This document shows, one piece after another, positions 27,965 through 36,377 of a stretch of 64,000 bases of DNA (the first letter of the stretch is position 1; the number at the start of each line of letters is the position of its first letter). This stretch comes from CALGLS01 sp047626155 (GTDB lineage Bacteria; Bacteroidota; Bacteroidia; Chitinophagales; Saprospiraceae). The stretch spans positions 12,287 to 76,286 of the forward strand of contig JBLHRR010000008.1 of assembly GCA_047626155.1 (NCBI GenBank), given 5' to 3'. Below the pieces are notes generated by a model that was not told the DNA's origin, did no database searches, and was given only the letters and a program-made list of their open reading frames with translations. A program made the position numbers and the translations under genes.

Positions 27965-28458
27965 AAAAAAATAGTTTTAAAAGTGAAGGGATTCGGGATC
28001 TCCTTATCCCTAAAAAAAGGATGCAATTTGATTATTAGGTATTTGGCCTTTCACGTATTTTCTTGAATGCAGAAATAAATCAAACCTACAAGAATGGTAC
28101 ATAACTCTAGAAGGAGTTTGTTTACGTGCAAATACTTAACAAGAAGATTACAATTGTCATAACAATAATAACAATAATATACTGGATTGCCTTAATAACA
28201 TTTAGATTGTTTCTACCTGTTTTTTCTTAAAGTCAGGTTTCTGAATCTTACTTATCGCTTTGAATTTCGGAAATTTTAGGGTGATTGTGGGGCTAGTGGA
28301 ATGGAATCTGTATCTAGAAAATAACTAAACTTTAGTTGAATAGGTTTTATGGAGGTTAGTGATAGTATAAATCTAATTACGCCGCGAAACGTTTAAGCAT
28401 GTTATTCTTTAAACACCATTTGGGAGAGTTTTTAGTTGTAAAAATAATACGTACAAAA
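27965..28458. other. Gene-free stretch between the beta-helix gene and aroA
   Basis: About 490 bases without a credible reading frame. It holds the upstream region of the beta-helix gene and a 15-base palindrome AACTAAACTTTAGTT (28323-28337). No exact TAnnTTTG promoter was recognised. Confidence 0.5.
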
Positions 28459-29679
28459 CTAAGTCACCACAAAGCCCACCCTCCTCAAATCCTCCCAAAA
28501 CACCGGATAGCTTTTTTCCACAACCCCAGCTTCCCGAACTTCAAGCTCACCATATATTCCCAACATCGCCAAAGACATCGCCATCCGATGATCCTCATAA
28601 GTATCAAAAACAGGATTAGATAACAAAGCTTTTCCTGAAGTAGAAAAACTATCTTCCGTCACAGTAGGAAAGCTAACCTGAACCTTTGCCAATTCTTGTT
28701 GGAGTGCAGCAATGCGGTCCGTTTCTTTTATTCGTAATGTCTGTAAACCCGAGAAATTTGCCTGTACACCTAGACCAGCACAGACTACCGCAAGCGTTTG
28801 AGCAATGTCCGGGCAGTCAATAAAATTGTAAGAAAATTTAGGAGAGAGAATAAAATTTTCGCTCTTCGTTAATCGAATACTATTTTCACCGAATTCCGTT
28901 TCAACCCCAAAATTCGTCATGACTTCCGCCAAGACAGAATCTCCCTGAACACTGTTAGTTGAAAGCCCTTCTAAAGTTAGATCTACTTTTTCTGCGAAAG
29001 CAGCCAAACCATAATAATAAGAGGCGGCGGACCAATCTGCTTCAACATAAAGATCTTTAGCAACATAAGTCTGAGGACTAATGTGGATGGTTTTTCCTAG
29101 CCATTCGGATTCAATTCCAAAGTGATTCATCAATTTCAGCGTCATATTAATGTAGGAAGGAGAAACCACATCCCCGATCAGGTGAATAACCAAACCTTTT
29201 GGCATAGTAGGGGCAACCATCAGCAGGGCAGAAATAAACTGGGAGCTGATATTCGCAGGAATGCTCAGCTCATTAGTTAGTCCAACTCTAGGTGGTCCAA
29301 TTTGAATAGGAGGATAACCTTCCTTTTCGAGATAGTCAATCGAAGATCCTACTGTTCGCAAGGCATCCACAAGCGGTCCGATTGGACGCTGCTTCATTCG
29401 CGCACTTCCGGTCAATGTTTTGGTGCCAGATTGTATAGAAAGAAAAGCGGTCAAAAAACGAAAGGTCGTTCCTCCGGCTTGTGCATCTAGAACATCCTCT
29501 TTGCCCTCTAATAATTTTAACAATTGCTGACTATCAGCTGCATTAGATAAATTGTCCAAAACACAATCCTCCTCACAGAGTGCTCGCATAATCAAGGCCC
29601 GATTATTAATGCTTTTAGAACCATTTAATTTTATAGTGCCGATAAGATTCTTATCAGATTTGGAAAGGTGTAAGTTCAT
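28459..29679 (-). CDS. aroA: 3-phosphoshikimate 1-carboxyvinyltransferase (EPSP synthase)
   Basis: A 406-residue enzyme of the shikimate pathway that joins PEP to shikimate 3-phosphate. Substrate-binding motifs are visible: NGSKSINNRAL (19-29), QAGGTTFRFL (about 67-76, in place of the more usual NAGT), and the C-terminal RIKETDRIAAL and EDHRMAMSLAM segments with the catalytic Asp/Glu and Arg residues. The length is slightly short of the usual 420-430 residues, a pattern typical of Bacteroidota AroA. ATG start. It is separated from phoH by a palindromic repeat, so the two may be transcribed separately. Confidence 0.92.
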   Translation of the reverse strand: MNLHLSKSDKNLIGTIKLNGSKSINNRALIMRALCEEDCVLDNLSNAADSQQLLKLLEGKEDVLDAQAGGTTFRFLTAFLSIQSGTKTLTGSARMKQRPIGPLVDALRTVGSSIDYLEKEGYPPIQIGPPRVGLTNELSIPANISSQFISALLMVAPTMPKGLVIHLIGDVVSPSYINMTLKLMNHFGIESEWLGKTIHISPQTYVAKDLYVEADWSAASYYYGLAAFAEKVDLTLEGLSTNSVQGDSVLAEVMTNFGVETEFGENSIRLTKSENFILSPKFSYNFIDCPDIAQTLAVVCAGLGVQANFSGLQTLRIKETDRIAALQQELAKVQVSFPTVTEDSFSTSGKALLSNPVFDTYEDHRMAMSLAMLGIYGELEVREAGVVEKSYPVFWEDLRRVGFVVT

Positions 29680-29728
29680 TGTTACAAGTTAAGTCTTAGA
29701 ATGTCAATCACTAATTCTCCACGAAGAC

Positions 29729-29789
29729 TCTGGAGGAGTCAACCCTACATTAACCCCGAGTAGCAACTCGGGGCTCGTGAAAAAAAAAC
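29729..29789. repeat. Dispersed palindromic repeat, copy B
   Basis: The second copy of the element at 3831-3890. The stem CCCCGAGT-agca-ACTCGGGG (29754-29761, 29766-29773) replaces CCCTGACT-tgaa-AGTCAGGG, and both are 8-bp stems with 4-base loops. The flanks CCTACATTAACC and GGGCT plus the A-run are shared. It lies between aroA and phoH. Confidence 0.6.
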
Positions 29790-29804
29790 TCCGAAGGAGC
29801 CACG

Positions 29805-30830
29805 CTACCTCCCTTCCTCTCCCTCACTTTGATTCCGATCTCCTGCTCGTCCACGTTCCTGATCTTTCAATTTTTGCCGGACTGCTGCATCTTTATCATA
29901 GGCCTTGATGATTTCTTTTACCAAGCGGTGCCGAACAACATCGTCTGCGGTAAGCTCTACAATTCCGATCCCCGATACGTCGCGAAGAATATTGATGGAT
30001 TGGCGGAGTCCTGACCGTTGGTTGCGTGGCAAATCAATCTGACTCAAGTCACCAGTGATTACACATTTGGCGGAAGGGCCAATACGAGTCAGGAACATTT
30101 TTATTTGAGTGGTCGAAGCATTCTGTGCCTCATCCAGAATAATGAAAGCGTTATCTAAGGTACGACCACGCATGAAAGCCAAGGGGGCGACTTCAATAAT
30201 ACGGTTGGTCATGAAATAGTTAAGCTTATCCAGTGGAAGCATATCGTCTAATGCATCGTAAAGCGGGCGAAGATATGGGTCTACTTTATCCTTCAGATCT
30301 CCAGGAAGAAAACCGAGATTTTCTCCAGCTTCTACAGCCGGTCGAGTCAGAATTATTTTTTTGACGAGTTTGTTTTTCAATGCTCGGACAGCCATTGCTA
30401 CAGCGACATATGTTTTACCGGTACCGGCTGGCCCCATAGCAAAAACAATATCACAAGTTTCGCTGGCTTCTACCAACCTTTTCTGATTGTGCGTTTTTGC
30501 CTTTATCGGTCGGCCATTTCGTCCATGTACAATGGTAGAATTGCTGTTGCCGTTGCTGAGTTTAGTTTCGAAAGGGTTATTGCCATTGATTATATCTTCA
30601 ACGGCTTGCATGCTAAGTTCATGCTTTTCTAATAACATGCGAACCATAAGTTCGACCATGCCTTTAGCCTTCTGGGTATCTTTCTTTTCCCCTGTCAGTT
30701 TCATGCTATTTCCACGAGAGGTAATATTTACATCTGGGAATGCTTTACGTAAGAGACTTAGCTTACTGTTGTTTTGTCCATAGAGTTCAAGTGGATCGAC
30801 GCCATCTATGGTTAGAATTATTTCGCTCAA
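29805..30830 (-). CDS. phoH: PhoH family ATPase
   Basis: A protein of about 341 residues with Walker A GPAGTGKT (about 131-139), Walker B FIILDEAQN (about 228-237) and an N-terminal KH-like region (about 1-75, starting SEIILTIDGVD). PhoH-like proteins are cytosolic NTPases linked with RNA metabolism; E. coli PhoH and YbeZ are relatives. No ATG precedes the conserved N-terminus. The TTG at 30828-30830 gives (M)SEIILTIDGVDPLELYG, which matches the family start; an upstream TTG at 30908 would add 26 atypical residues. The C-terminal tail (ERGRAGDRNQSEGEEGR) is charged and probably disordered. Confidence 0.88.
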   Translation of the reverse strand: MSEIILTIDGVDPLELYGQNNSKLSLLRKAFPDVNITSRGNSMKLTGEKKDTQKAKGMVELMVRMLLEKHELSMQAVEDIINGNNPFETKLSNGNSNSTIVHGRNGRPIKAKTHNQKRLVEASETCDIVFAMGPAGTGKTYVAVAMAVRALKNKLVKKIILTRPAVEAGENLGFLPGDLKDKVDPYLRPLYDALDDMLPLDKLNYFMTNRIIEVAPLAFMRGRTLDNAFIILDEAQNASTTQIKMFLTRIGPSAKCVITGDLSQIDLPRNQRSGLRQSINILRDVSGIGIVELTADDVVRHRLVKEIIKAYDKDAAVRQKLKDQERGRAGDRNQSEGEEGR

Positions 30831-30945
30831 TATGATTTTAATTTTGATTGATTTTAAGTATTTTGTGCTAAAATACAGACTATTTAGGAACTTTACCTTT
30901 CTACGCAATTGTCAATGATAAACATTATAAAAATCTACAATATTT

Positions 30946-31740
30946 ATGCCCATCATAACTCTTACAACGGATTTTGCCTTGAAAGACTATTACGTCGGCC
31001 TGTTGAAAGGTGCTTTGTTGAGCAAAGGGCCCGCACTTCAGATTGTAGATATAAGTAATAACGTTGCAATCTATGATATCGTTCAGGGAGCCTTTATTTT
31101 CAGGGAGCCTTTATTTTAAAAAATTGTTTTGCCGAATTTCCGGTTGGAACCATTCATGATTATTAGCATTAGTAATTATAGTAATAAAAAACCTTGTTTT
31201 TTGGCCATCCGTTATGGAGGGCATTATTTCATAGGGTCGGACAATAGCGTATTCTCCCTGCTTTTCGATCATAAAATAACAAAGGATGCCTACGAAATCA
31301 GTTATATAGAGAATAATGCTTTTCCTATTAAGGACACTTTTGCAGAAGCGGTTGCTCACCTCGTTAGTGAAAAGCCATTTAATGAAATTGGTATCCCTAT
31401 AGAGTCTATTGAAGAACGCATTACCTTTCAGCCGGTTATCGGTAGTTCTGAAATTAGAGGTGCAGTGATTTATGTTGATAATTACGAAAATGTTATAACA
31501 AACATCAAACGAGCGCTCTTTGATAAGATAGGAGCGGGTCGAAAGTTTGCTTTATATTTCAAAGCGTATAATCCAATCGTCAGAATGAGCGATCGTTATT
31601 CCGATGTAGCAGTAGGGGAGATGATGTGTTTTTTTAACTCCGCCGGATGTTTGGAAATAGCGATAAACCAAGGGAAGGCCGCAAGTCTTCAGGGCTTGAA
31701 GTTAGAGGATACGATACAGGTGAATTTTAAAGAAGTATGA
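30946..31740 (+). pseudogene. SAM hydroxide adenosyltransferase (DUF62/SAM hydrolase), disrupted by a 17-bp duplication and a second frameshift
   Basis: The ATG at 30946 starts a family N-terminus (MPIITLTTDFALKDYYVGLL ... LQIVDIS) that runs 56 residues to a TAA. The cause is an exact tandem duplication of CAGGGAGCCTTTATTTT. With one copy removed, the frame continues as QGAFILKNCFAEFPVGTIH. A second frame change near 31157-31161 then leads into the remaining C-terminal part (SNYSNKKPCFLAIRYGGHYFIGSDNSVFSLLF and on to 31740). The family hydrolyses S-adenosylmethionine to adenosine and methionine. With two lesions the gene is very probably inactive. Confidence 0.85.
31084..31117. repeat. Exact 17-bp tandem duplication inside the SAM hydroxide adenosyltransferase gene
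   Basis: CAGGGAGCCTTTATTTT occurs at 31084-31100 and again, unchanged, at 31101-31117. Seventeen is not a multiple of three, so the duplication shifts the reading frame. Confidence 0.95.
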
Positions 31741-31892
31741 TAGACTAGTATGCACTTTTCAGAAACAAGCTACTTTTTCACAGATATGTCTGCGGGTGGC
31801 AGCCGCTACTTTAGAGCCTTTCTCGTTAGGCAGATAGAGTTGGGAGCCAGTGCTGGCAAAAGTATATAGTCGCTTGAAAAAATAATAATTTC

Positions 31893-32207
31893 ATGATAAA
31901 AAGAATAGTCAAACTCACTTTTCAAAAAGACAAAACGGAAGCCTTTCTTAAGATCTTTGAAAGTAGTAAAAACAAAATCGCAAATTTTGAAGGATGTCAT
32001 CATCTTGAACTGTGGAGAGAAAAGAAGGAGGGCAACATCTTTTTTACTTACTCCTTTTGGGAAAATGAAGCAGCATTAAATAAATATCGAAAGTCTGAAC
32101 TGTTTGCAAAGGTGTGGCCTAAAACGAAAGCTCTTTTTGCGGATAAGCCAGAAGCCTGGTCGGTAGAAGTAGCTTGGGAAAAGGAGGATTTAGAGAGGCG
32201 TTTATAA
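31893..32207 (+). CDS. Antibiotic biosynthesis monooxygenase (ABM) domain protein
   Basis: A 104-residue single-domain dimeric alpha/beta barrel of the ABM/quinol monooxygenase family. Core signals are IVKLTFQKDKTEAFLKIFE, GCHHLELWRE and FFTYSFWENEAALNKYRKSE (each part of the fold), with W/F-rich strands typical of the family. Members oxidise small aromatics without cofactor or bind heme, but many are uncharacterised, so the substrate is open. ATG start. A long hairpin terminator follows at 32226. Confidence 0.8.
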   Translation: MIKRIVKLTFQKDKTEAFLKIFESSKNKIANFEGCHHLELWREKKEGNIFFTYSFWENEAALNKYRKSELFAKVWPKTKALFADKPEAWSVEVAWEKEDLERRL

Positions 32208-32225
32208 CTGATAATAATTTTTTAT

Positions 32226-32269
32226 ATAAAGTGAGCCACAATCTTAATCAAGATTATGGCTCACTTTAT
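32226..32269. terminator. Long hairpin terminator between convergent genes
   Basis: ATAAAGTGAGCCA (32226-32238) pairs perfectly with TGGCTCACTTTAT (32257-32269), and the loop contains an inner AATCTT/AAGATT pairing. It lies between the ABM gene and the convergent reductase gene. Confidence 0.75.
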
Positions 32270-32357
32270 TTACTGTAAATTGCAACCGTTCATTTCTTAG
32301 TTTCTCTATCAACACGATCGAGGGCAGTTAACAGTCATAGTTAAAGGTTAAAGTTGA

Positions 32358-33467
32358 CTACATATCAAAACTAATCTCCACTTCATCGGTTTTAGGATGC
32401 GACTGACAGGTCAATACGTAGCCCTCTGCAATTTCGTCATCATCCAAAGCAAAACAGGCATCCATCTCTACTTTCCCTTTTACAACTTTCCCCATACAGG
32501 CTGCGCAAGAGCCAGATCGGCAGGAATAAGGTGGTTCATACTTCGCATCAATCAAGGCATCTAACACTGTTTTTCCGACGGGGACAGATAAGTTAATTTC
32601 CTCTCCATCAAGATGAATAAGAACAGATGCCCCATCTCCTTTTTTTGCTGTAGATTTGTTGTTGGAAGAGCCACTATCGATAGCGGTTAGGAACCGCTCA
32701 GAGTATATTTTCTTTTGTTCAATGCCTTGCCCAAGTAGCGCGCCTTCTACAGTGTCTATCATCTCTCCGGGACCACAGATGTAGTAAGTGCTGTCTTCGT
32801 ATCGTTTTGGATGTTCATCAAAAAAACGTGCGATTTGTTGGTGGTCGATTCGACCAGTGAGTCCTCTCCAATTTGTTTTTGTTTTTGAGAAAAAGCTAGA
32901 GAGGTTACTCTTTTTTTCTCTTATGGGCTGACTCAGGATATGTTCTACTACGAGTTGTCCCGTATATTTTTCTTCTAAGCTCTTTAGTTGAGCTTTAAAG
33001 ATGATGGACTCCTCTTCTCTGTTTCCATAAAGTAAAAAGACGCTGCTTTGTGCTTCCTCCTCCAGAATGGTCTTGATTAAAGACATCAGAGGTGTAATGC
33101 CACTTCCTGCCCCGAAAAAGTAATAGGTCTTTCGATTTTCATCAGAAATTTTAGCGGTGAATCGGCCCTGTGGAGCCATTACCTTAACCGTACTTCCCGG
33201 TTTTATTTTGTCAATAATATAATTAGAAACTAGGCCGCCTTCCACTCGCTTAACAGTAACCTGAATTTCTTCTTCAAAAGGGGCACTCGACATGGAATAG
33301 GAGCGTCTCACTTCATGGTCTCCAATTTGAAAAAGTAATGTTAGGTATTGTCCAGCTTTATATTGAAAAGTCTCTTTGAGCTCTGAAGGGACTGTGAAAA
33401 CGACAGAAGCAGCTTGCGCTGTCTCGTTGATAATGCTTTTTACAGTTAGTGGAAAAAAATTACTCAT
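32358..33467 (-). CDS. Ferredoxin-type NAD(P)H oxidoreductase (PaaE/HmpA-like: FAD, NAD, 2Fe-2S)
   Basis: A 369-residue electron-transfer protein with three modules: an FAD-binding barrel (about 1-105; RSYSMSS near 55-61), a NAD-binding domain (about 110-245; FGAGSGITPLMSL, YICGPGEMID), and a C-terminal plant-type 2Fe-2S ferredoxin domain (about 275-369) with cysteines C316, C321, C324 and C354. The layout matches PaaE, the reductase of phenylacetyl-CoA epoxidase, but no paaABCD genes are present here. It should pass electrons from NAD(P)H to an unidentified oxygenase or reductase. ATG start. Confidence 0.9.
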   Translation of the reverse strand: MSNFFPLTVKSIINETAQAASVVFTVPSELKETFQYKAGQYLTLLFQIGDHEVRRSYSMSSAPFEEEIQVTVKRVEGGLVSNYIIDKIKPGSTVKVMAPQGRFTAKISDENRKTYYFFGAGSGITPLMSLIKTILEEEAQSSVFLLYGNREEESIIFKAQLKSLEEKYTGQLVVEHILSQPIREKKSNLSSFFSKTKTNWRGLTGRIDHQQIARFFDEHPKRYEDSTYYICGPGEMIDTVEGALLGQGIEQKKIYSERFLTAIDSGSSNNKSTAKKGDGASVLIHLDGEEINLSVPVGKTVLDALIDAKYEPPYSCRSGSCAACMGKVVKGKVEMDACFALDDDEIAEGYVLTCQSHPKTDEVEISFDM

Positions 33468-33540
33468 TTTTGTATTTACGTTGTTTTTAAATAAATAAAC
33501 CGCTGAATGGAAGCGTAAAGGAAAGTGCTTCCATTCAAAA

Positions 33541-33927
33541 TTAATTCAAGCGATGCGGTGCTACCAATTTGAATTCTGGAATCCGAACATAAAATTCTTT
33601 ATTCTCTGGGCGAGTTACCATTAAAAAAGTACCATACATCTTTCCAATATCATTGCTGAGCGGACACCAGGAAACGTACTGATGTGATTCACCAGGGGTG
33701 AGGGTCGGTTGTTTGCCAATGATGCCTTCTCCTTCTACTTCCTTTTTTCCATCCAGGACATTGCATATAAACCAATGCCGACGTAATAACTGAACCGTAT
33801 AGCTACTTTTATTTTCAATCTTTACCCGATAAGCATAAATATACTTATGCTTTCGCACATCAGACTGTACGTGCTGATAAAAGGTTTCTACACTTATGGT
33901 AATGCCGTTAGTTGTTAAGGTATTCAT
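33541..33927 (-). CDS. apaG: ApaG domain protein
   Basis: A 128-residue immunoglobulin-like protein of the ApaG family. Motifs include YAYRVKIENKS, RRHWFICNVLDGK, GEGIIGKQPTLTPGESHQY and GTFLMV. ApaG is associated with cobalt/magnesium sensitivity and Ap4A-related phenotypes in enterobacteria, and has been reported to bind pyrophosphate; its exact role is unsettled. Its ATG overlaps the stop of gmk (ATGA, 33924-33927), so it is probably translated together with gmk. Confidence 0.9.
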   Translation of the reverse strand: MNTLTTNGITISVETFYQHVQSDVRKHKYIYAYRVKIENKSSYTVQLLRRHWFICNVLDGKKEVEGEGIIGKQPTLTPGESHQYVSWCPLSNDIGKMYGTFLMVTRPENKEFYVRIPEFKLVAPHRLN

Positions 33928-34496
33928 ATCGAATCTGAGATGCCAATAAAACTTTCAATCATGAGCTCCGCCTCTTTTAAGGCAACTTCCAATACATCAT
34001 TAACCAAAATGCGGTCAAAATTGTTTTCGTAAGTTAACTCCTCTTTTACTCGTGCAATTCTTTTTTTCAAACTGGCTTCTGTTTCTGTTTTTCTTTTGTT
34101 CAACCGATCTATCAAAACCTGTAGTGAAGGTGGTCGGATGAAAACAACCATAGCCTCCGGATACAACTTTTTGATATTGGTAGCTCCCTTTACTTCAATG
34201 TCAAAAACAATATCCTTGCCTTCACCCCATACCCGATCCACTTCACTTTTTAGTGTTCCGTAGAACTGATTGTCATAGACCTCCTCCCATTCTACAAATT
34301 CTTCATTTTTGACTCGTTTTTTGAATTCTTGAGTACTCAAAAAATAATAATCGAACCCACCCTTTTCTTTTTTCCGCTTCTTACGATTGGTTGCAGAAAT
34401 GGAAAACCCCAACTCTTTATAGTTTGCCAAAAGATGTCGAACGACGGTAGTTTTGCCTGCTCCTGAAGGTGCCGTAAAGACGATTAGTTTACCCAT
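33924..34496 (-). CDS. gmk: Guanylate kinase
   Basis: A 190-residue enzyme that phosphorylates GMP to GDP with ATP. The P-loop APSGAGKTT (about 8-16), the GMP-binding RKKRKKEKGGFDYYF segment and the ERLNKR/KKR lid arginines are all present, and length is normal. It follows yicC with a 127-base gap and overlaps apaG by four bases, suggesting a yicC-gmk-apaG transcript, a common Bacteroidota order. Confidence 0.95.
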   Translation of the reverse strand: MGKLIVFTAPSGAGKTTVVRHLLANYKELGFSISATNRKKRKKEKGGFDYYFLSTQEFKKRVKNEEFVEWEEVYDNQFYGTLKSEVDRVWGEGKDIVFDIEVKGATNIKKLYPEAMVVFIRPPSLQVLIDRLNKRKTETEASLKKRIARVKEELTYENNFDRILVNDVLEVALKEAELMIESFIGISDSI

Positions 34497-34623
34497 TAGT
34501 ATATTACTTTTCTATAATTGTTTTTGACTGTGTTTTATTAGAAATGATGAGCTCGGTGAAAGAACCAAATAAAATTACAGGCTTAAAATCATGATGAATT
34601 GATAGTCCGTATAAATTTTGATT

Positions 34624-35499
34624 CTAAATGGTATTCAGAACCTGCTCCTTAATTTTCTCCAGCTCATCTTTCATCACGACAACAATGTGCTGAATGGCAG
34701 AGGAATTTGCTTTTGACCCGAGCGTATTTATTTCTCTTCCCATTTCCTGACTGATGAAACTAAGCTTCTTCCCTTTTAGTGTTTTTTCAGAAGCTACTTC
34801 TTCTAAGAAAAACTTACAGTGTTGTGCGAGGCGAACCTTCTCTTCTGTTACATCAATTTTTTCCAGGTAGTAAAGAATTTCCTGTTCAAAACGATTGGCG
34901 TCTATATTGTCCTTGCCAACATATTCTTCCATGTGGCGGTTAATCTTTGTTTTCAAATGTTCTACCCGTGCTTTTTCATGTGGTTCAATAGTGTCCAGTA
35001 ACGAAACGATGTGGTTGATTCGCTTTTTACAATCAGCTTCCATAGCAGCACCTTCTTCCTTTCTGAAGCTGGTGAAGGTGTTGATCGCATCATGAATGGT
35101 TTGCTCTACCATTTTCCATTCGCCTTCATCGGCAGTGTTTTCATCAGGAGCCACTACATTAGGTAAACGTAAGATAGATTGAATCAAATCTCCTTGCGGA
35201 ATATTCAGTGATTCTGTAAGCTTGGTTAATTCCTGATGGTATTTTTTGAATAGCGCTTTATTAAGTGCGAATTCTCCATCCCCTGCCGCAGATTTAATGT
35301 CGATGGTTACATCTACCTTCCCTCTTTCGGTAAGGGCAGTGACTACCTTACGGATCAAGGGCTCCTTGTCTCGATAGTTTTGCGGGTTCTTAATCCTAAG
35401 ATCGGTGAACTTGCTGTTCAGTGATCGGATTTCCACCGTAATGGTCTTTTCTTGGTAAGTATTTACGGCTCGGCCGTATCCGGTCATTGATAATAGCAT
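34624..35499 (-). CDS. yicC: YicC family endoribonuclease
   Basis: A 291-residue cytosolic protein. The conserved N-terminus MTGYGRA (residues 5-11), RSLNSKFTDLRI, and C-terminal GKKLSFISQEMGREINTLGSKA and MKDELEKIKEQV-type helices mark the YicC/YloC family, shown in other bacteria to be a metal-dependent endoribonuclease. It is the first gene of the leftward yicC-gmk-apaG set; a good promoter lies at 35641-35671, giving a leader of about 135 bases. Confidence 0.93.
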   Translation of the reverse strand: MLLSMTGYGRAVNTYQEKTITVEIRSLNSKFTDLRIKNPQNYRDKEPLIRKVVTALTERGKVDVTIDIKSAAGDGEFALNKALFKKYHQELTKLTESLNIPQGDLIQSILRLPNVVAPDENTADEGEWKMVEQTIHDAINTFTSFRKEEGAAMEADCKKRINHIVSLLDTIEPHEKARVEHLKTKINRHMEEYVGKDNIDANRFEQEILYYLEKIDVTEEKVRLAQHCKFFLEEVASEKTLKGKKLSFISQEMGREINTLGSKANSSAIQHIVVVMKDELEKIKEQVLNTI

Positions 35500-35640
35500 A
35501 AAAAGGATGTAATTAATAAAAAGTGATTGAACCTATGGAGTATCAGGCACTTTAAGTGATGTGTGTTAAGAAGCAGATTAAGTTGCGGTCCGCGACTAAG
35601 GAAAATTCCCTGGCTTTATAATAACTTGTTATAAGGGGCA

Positions 35641-35671
35641 CAAAGATAGCCTACCAATGATAATAATCAAA
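35641..35671 (-). promoter_or_regulatory. Bacteroidota-type promoter of yicC
   Basis: On the minus strand TATCTTTG (35641-35648) matches TAnnTTTG, and TTTG (35668-35671) lies exactly 19 bases upstream, the same spacing as at 7833-7863. Confidence 0.65.
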
Positions 35672-35947
35672 ACAACATCGGTAGCTCAATAGACAAATAA
35701 GTTATTCGATTGTTTTAAATTCTGTGATAATAGGCTAAAGAATATGGCGTTTCGATAGGTTATACGCATTCAAGTCCTTCTCTAAGCCTACTAATTAAAT
35801 AGGGGGAGTGTATTTCTGATGAACACTCGTTGAGGGCAAAAGTCCTTAAAAAGCAGTAATAATGGACATTATCATATGAATAAAATTATTTAAGTATAAC
35901 AAATTGAATCTAAAAGCAGAAAAAAGTTAAAATAAATGAGTTTATAT

Positions 35948-35978
35948 TTTCAATTAACGAATAAATACCCGAAATTTG
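35948..35978 (+). promoter_or_regulatory. Possible promoter of the HU gene
   Basis: TTTC (35948-35951) and GAAATTTG (35971-35978) have the right 19-base spacing, but each differs from consensus by one or two bases. The HU ATG is 58 bases downstream. Confidence 0.35.
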
Positions 35979-36036
35979 CACCGCTCTAAAATGAGCAGCT
36001 TTTATTTCATAACTATTTATAAATCAAACACAAGCG

Positions 36037-36363
36037 ATGAGAAAAGCTGACTTAGTAACAGCCATTTCGGAAAAAACAGGTGTTCCTAAAGTTGACGTTT
36101 TAGTTACTTTAGAGACCTTCTTCAAGGAGGTGAAAACAGCATTGTCTTCTGGAGAAAATGTTTACATCCGAGGTTTTGGCAGCTTTGTGATAAAGAAACG
36201 TGCAAAGAAAGTAGGTCGCCATATTAAACAGAATATAGCTATCGAAATACCTGAGCACTTTATCCCTTCTTTCAAACCTGCTAAGATTTTTGTAGAGCAG
36301 GTCAAAGAAAATGTGAATGAACTCCCTAGTGGTGACTCAGACGGCATCAAGGAAGTTGGTTAA
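36037..36363 (+). CDS. HU/IHF family DNA-binding protein
   Basis: A 108-residue histone-like protein. The helical dimer core (MRKADLVTAISEKTGVPK) and the beta-arm region are present: GFGSFVIKKRAKKVGRHI and KPAKIFVEQVKENV. It bends or wraps DNA as a dimer. The C-terminal tail after about residue 95 (NELPSGDSDGIKEVG) extends past the usual 90-95 residues and is acidic. The TPR lipoprotein starts 14 bases after the stop, so the two are probably co-transcribed. Confidence 0.92.
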   Translation: MRKADLVTAISEKTGVPKVDVLVTLETFFKEVKTALSSGENVYIRGFGSFVIKKRAKKVGRHIKQNIAIEIPEHFIPSFKPAKIFVEQVKENVNELPSGDSDGIKEVG

Positions 36364-36377
36364 TAAACCCATTATCC

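Larger units (their letters stand above)
35500..36036. other. Divergent intergenic region between yicC and the HU gene
   Basis: About 540 bases with promoters for both genes (35641-35671 leftward, 35948-35978 rightward). The part between 35680 and 35940 is A/T-rich and shows no gene or strong hairpin. Confidence 0.55.

Noticed and set aside
31750..31869. 39-codon frame between the SAM hydrolase remnant and the ABM gene
   Set aside because: It begins with ATG and ends cleanly but resembles nothing I recognise, and the space is too short to judge; left as unsupported.
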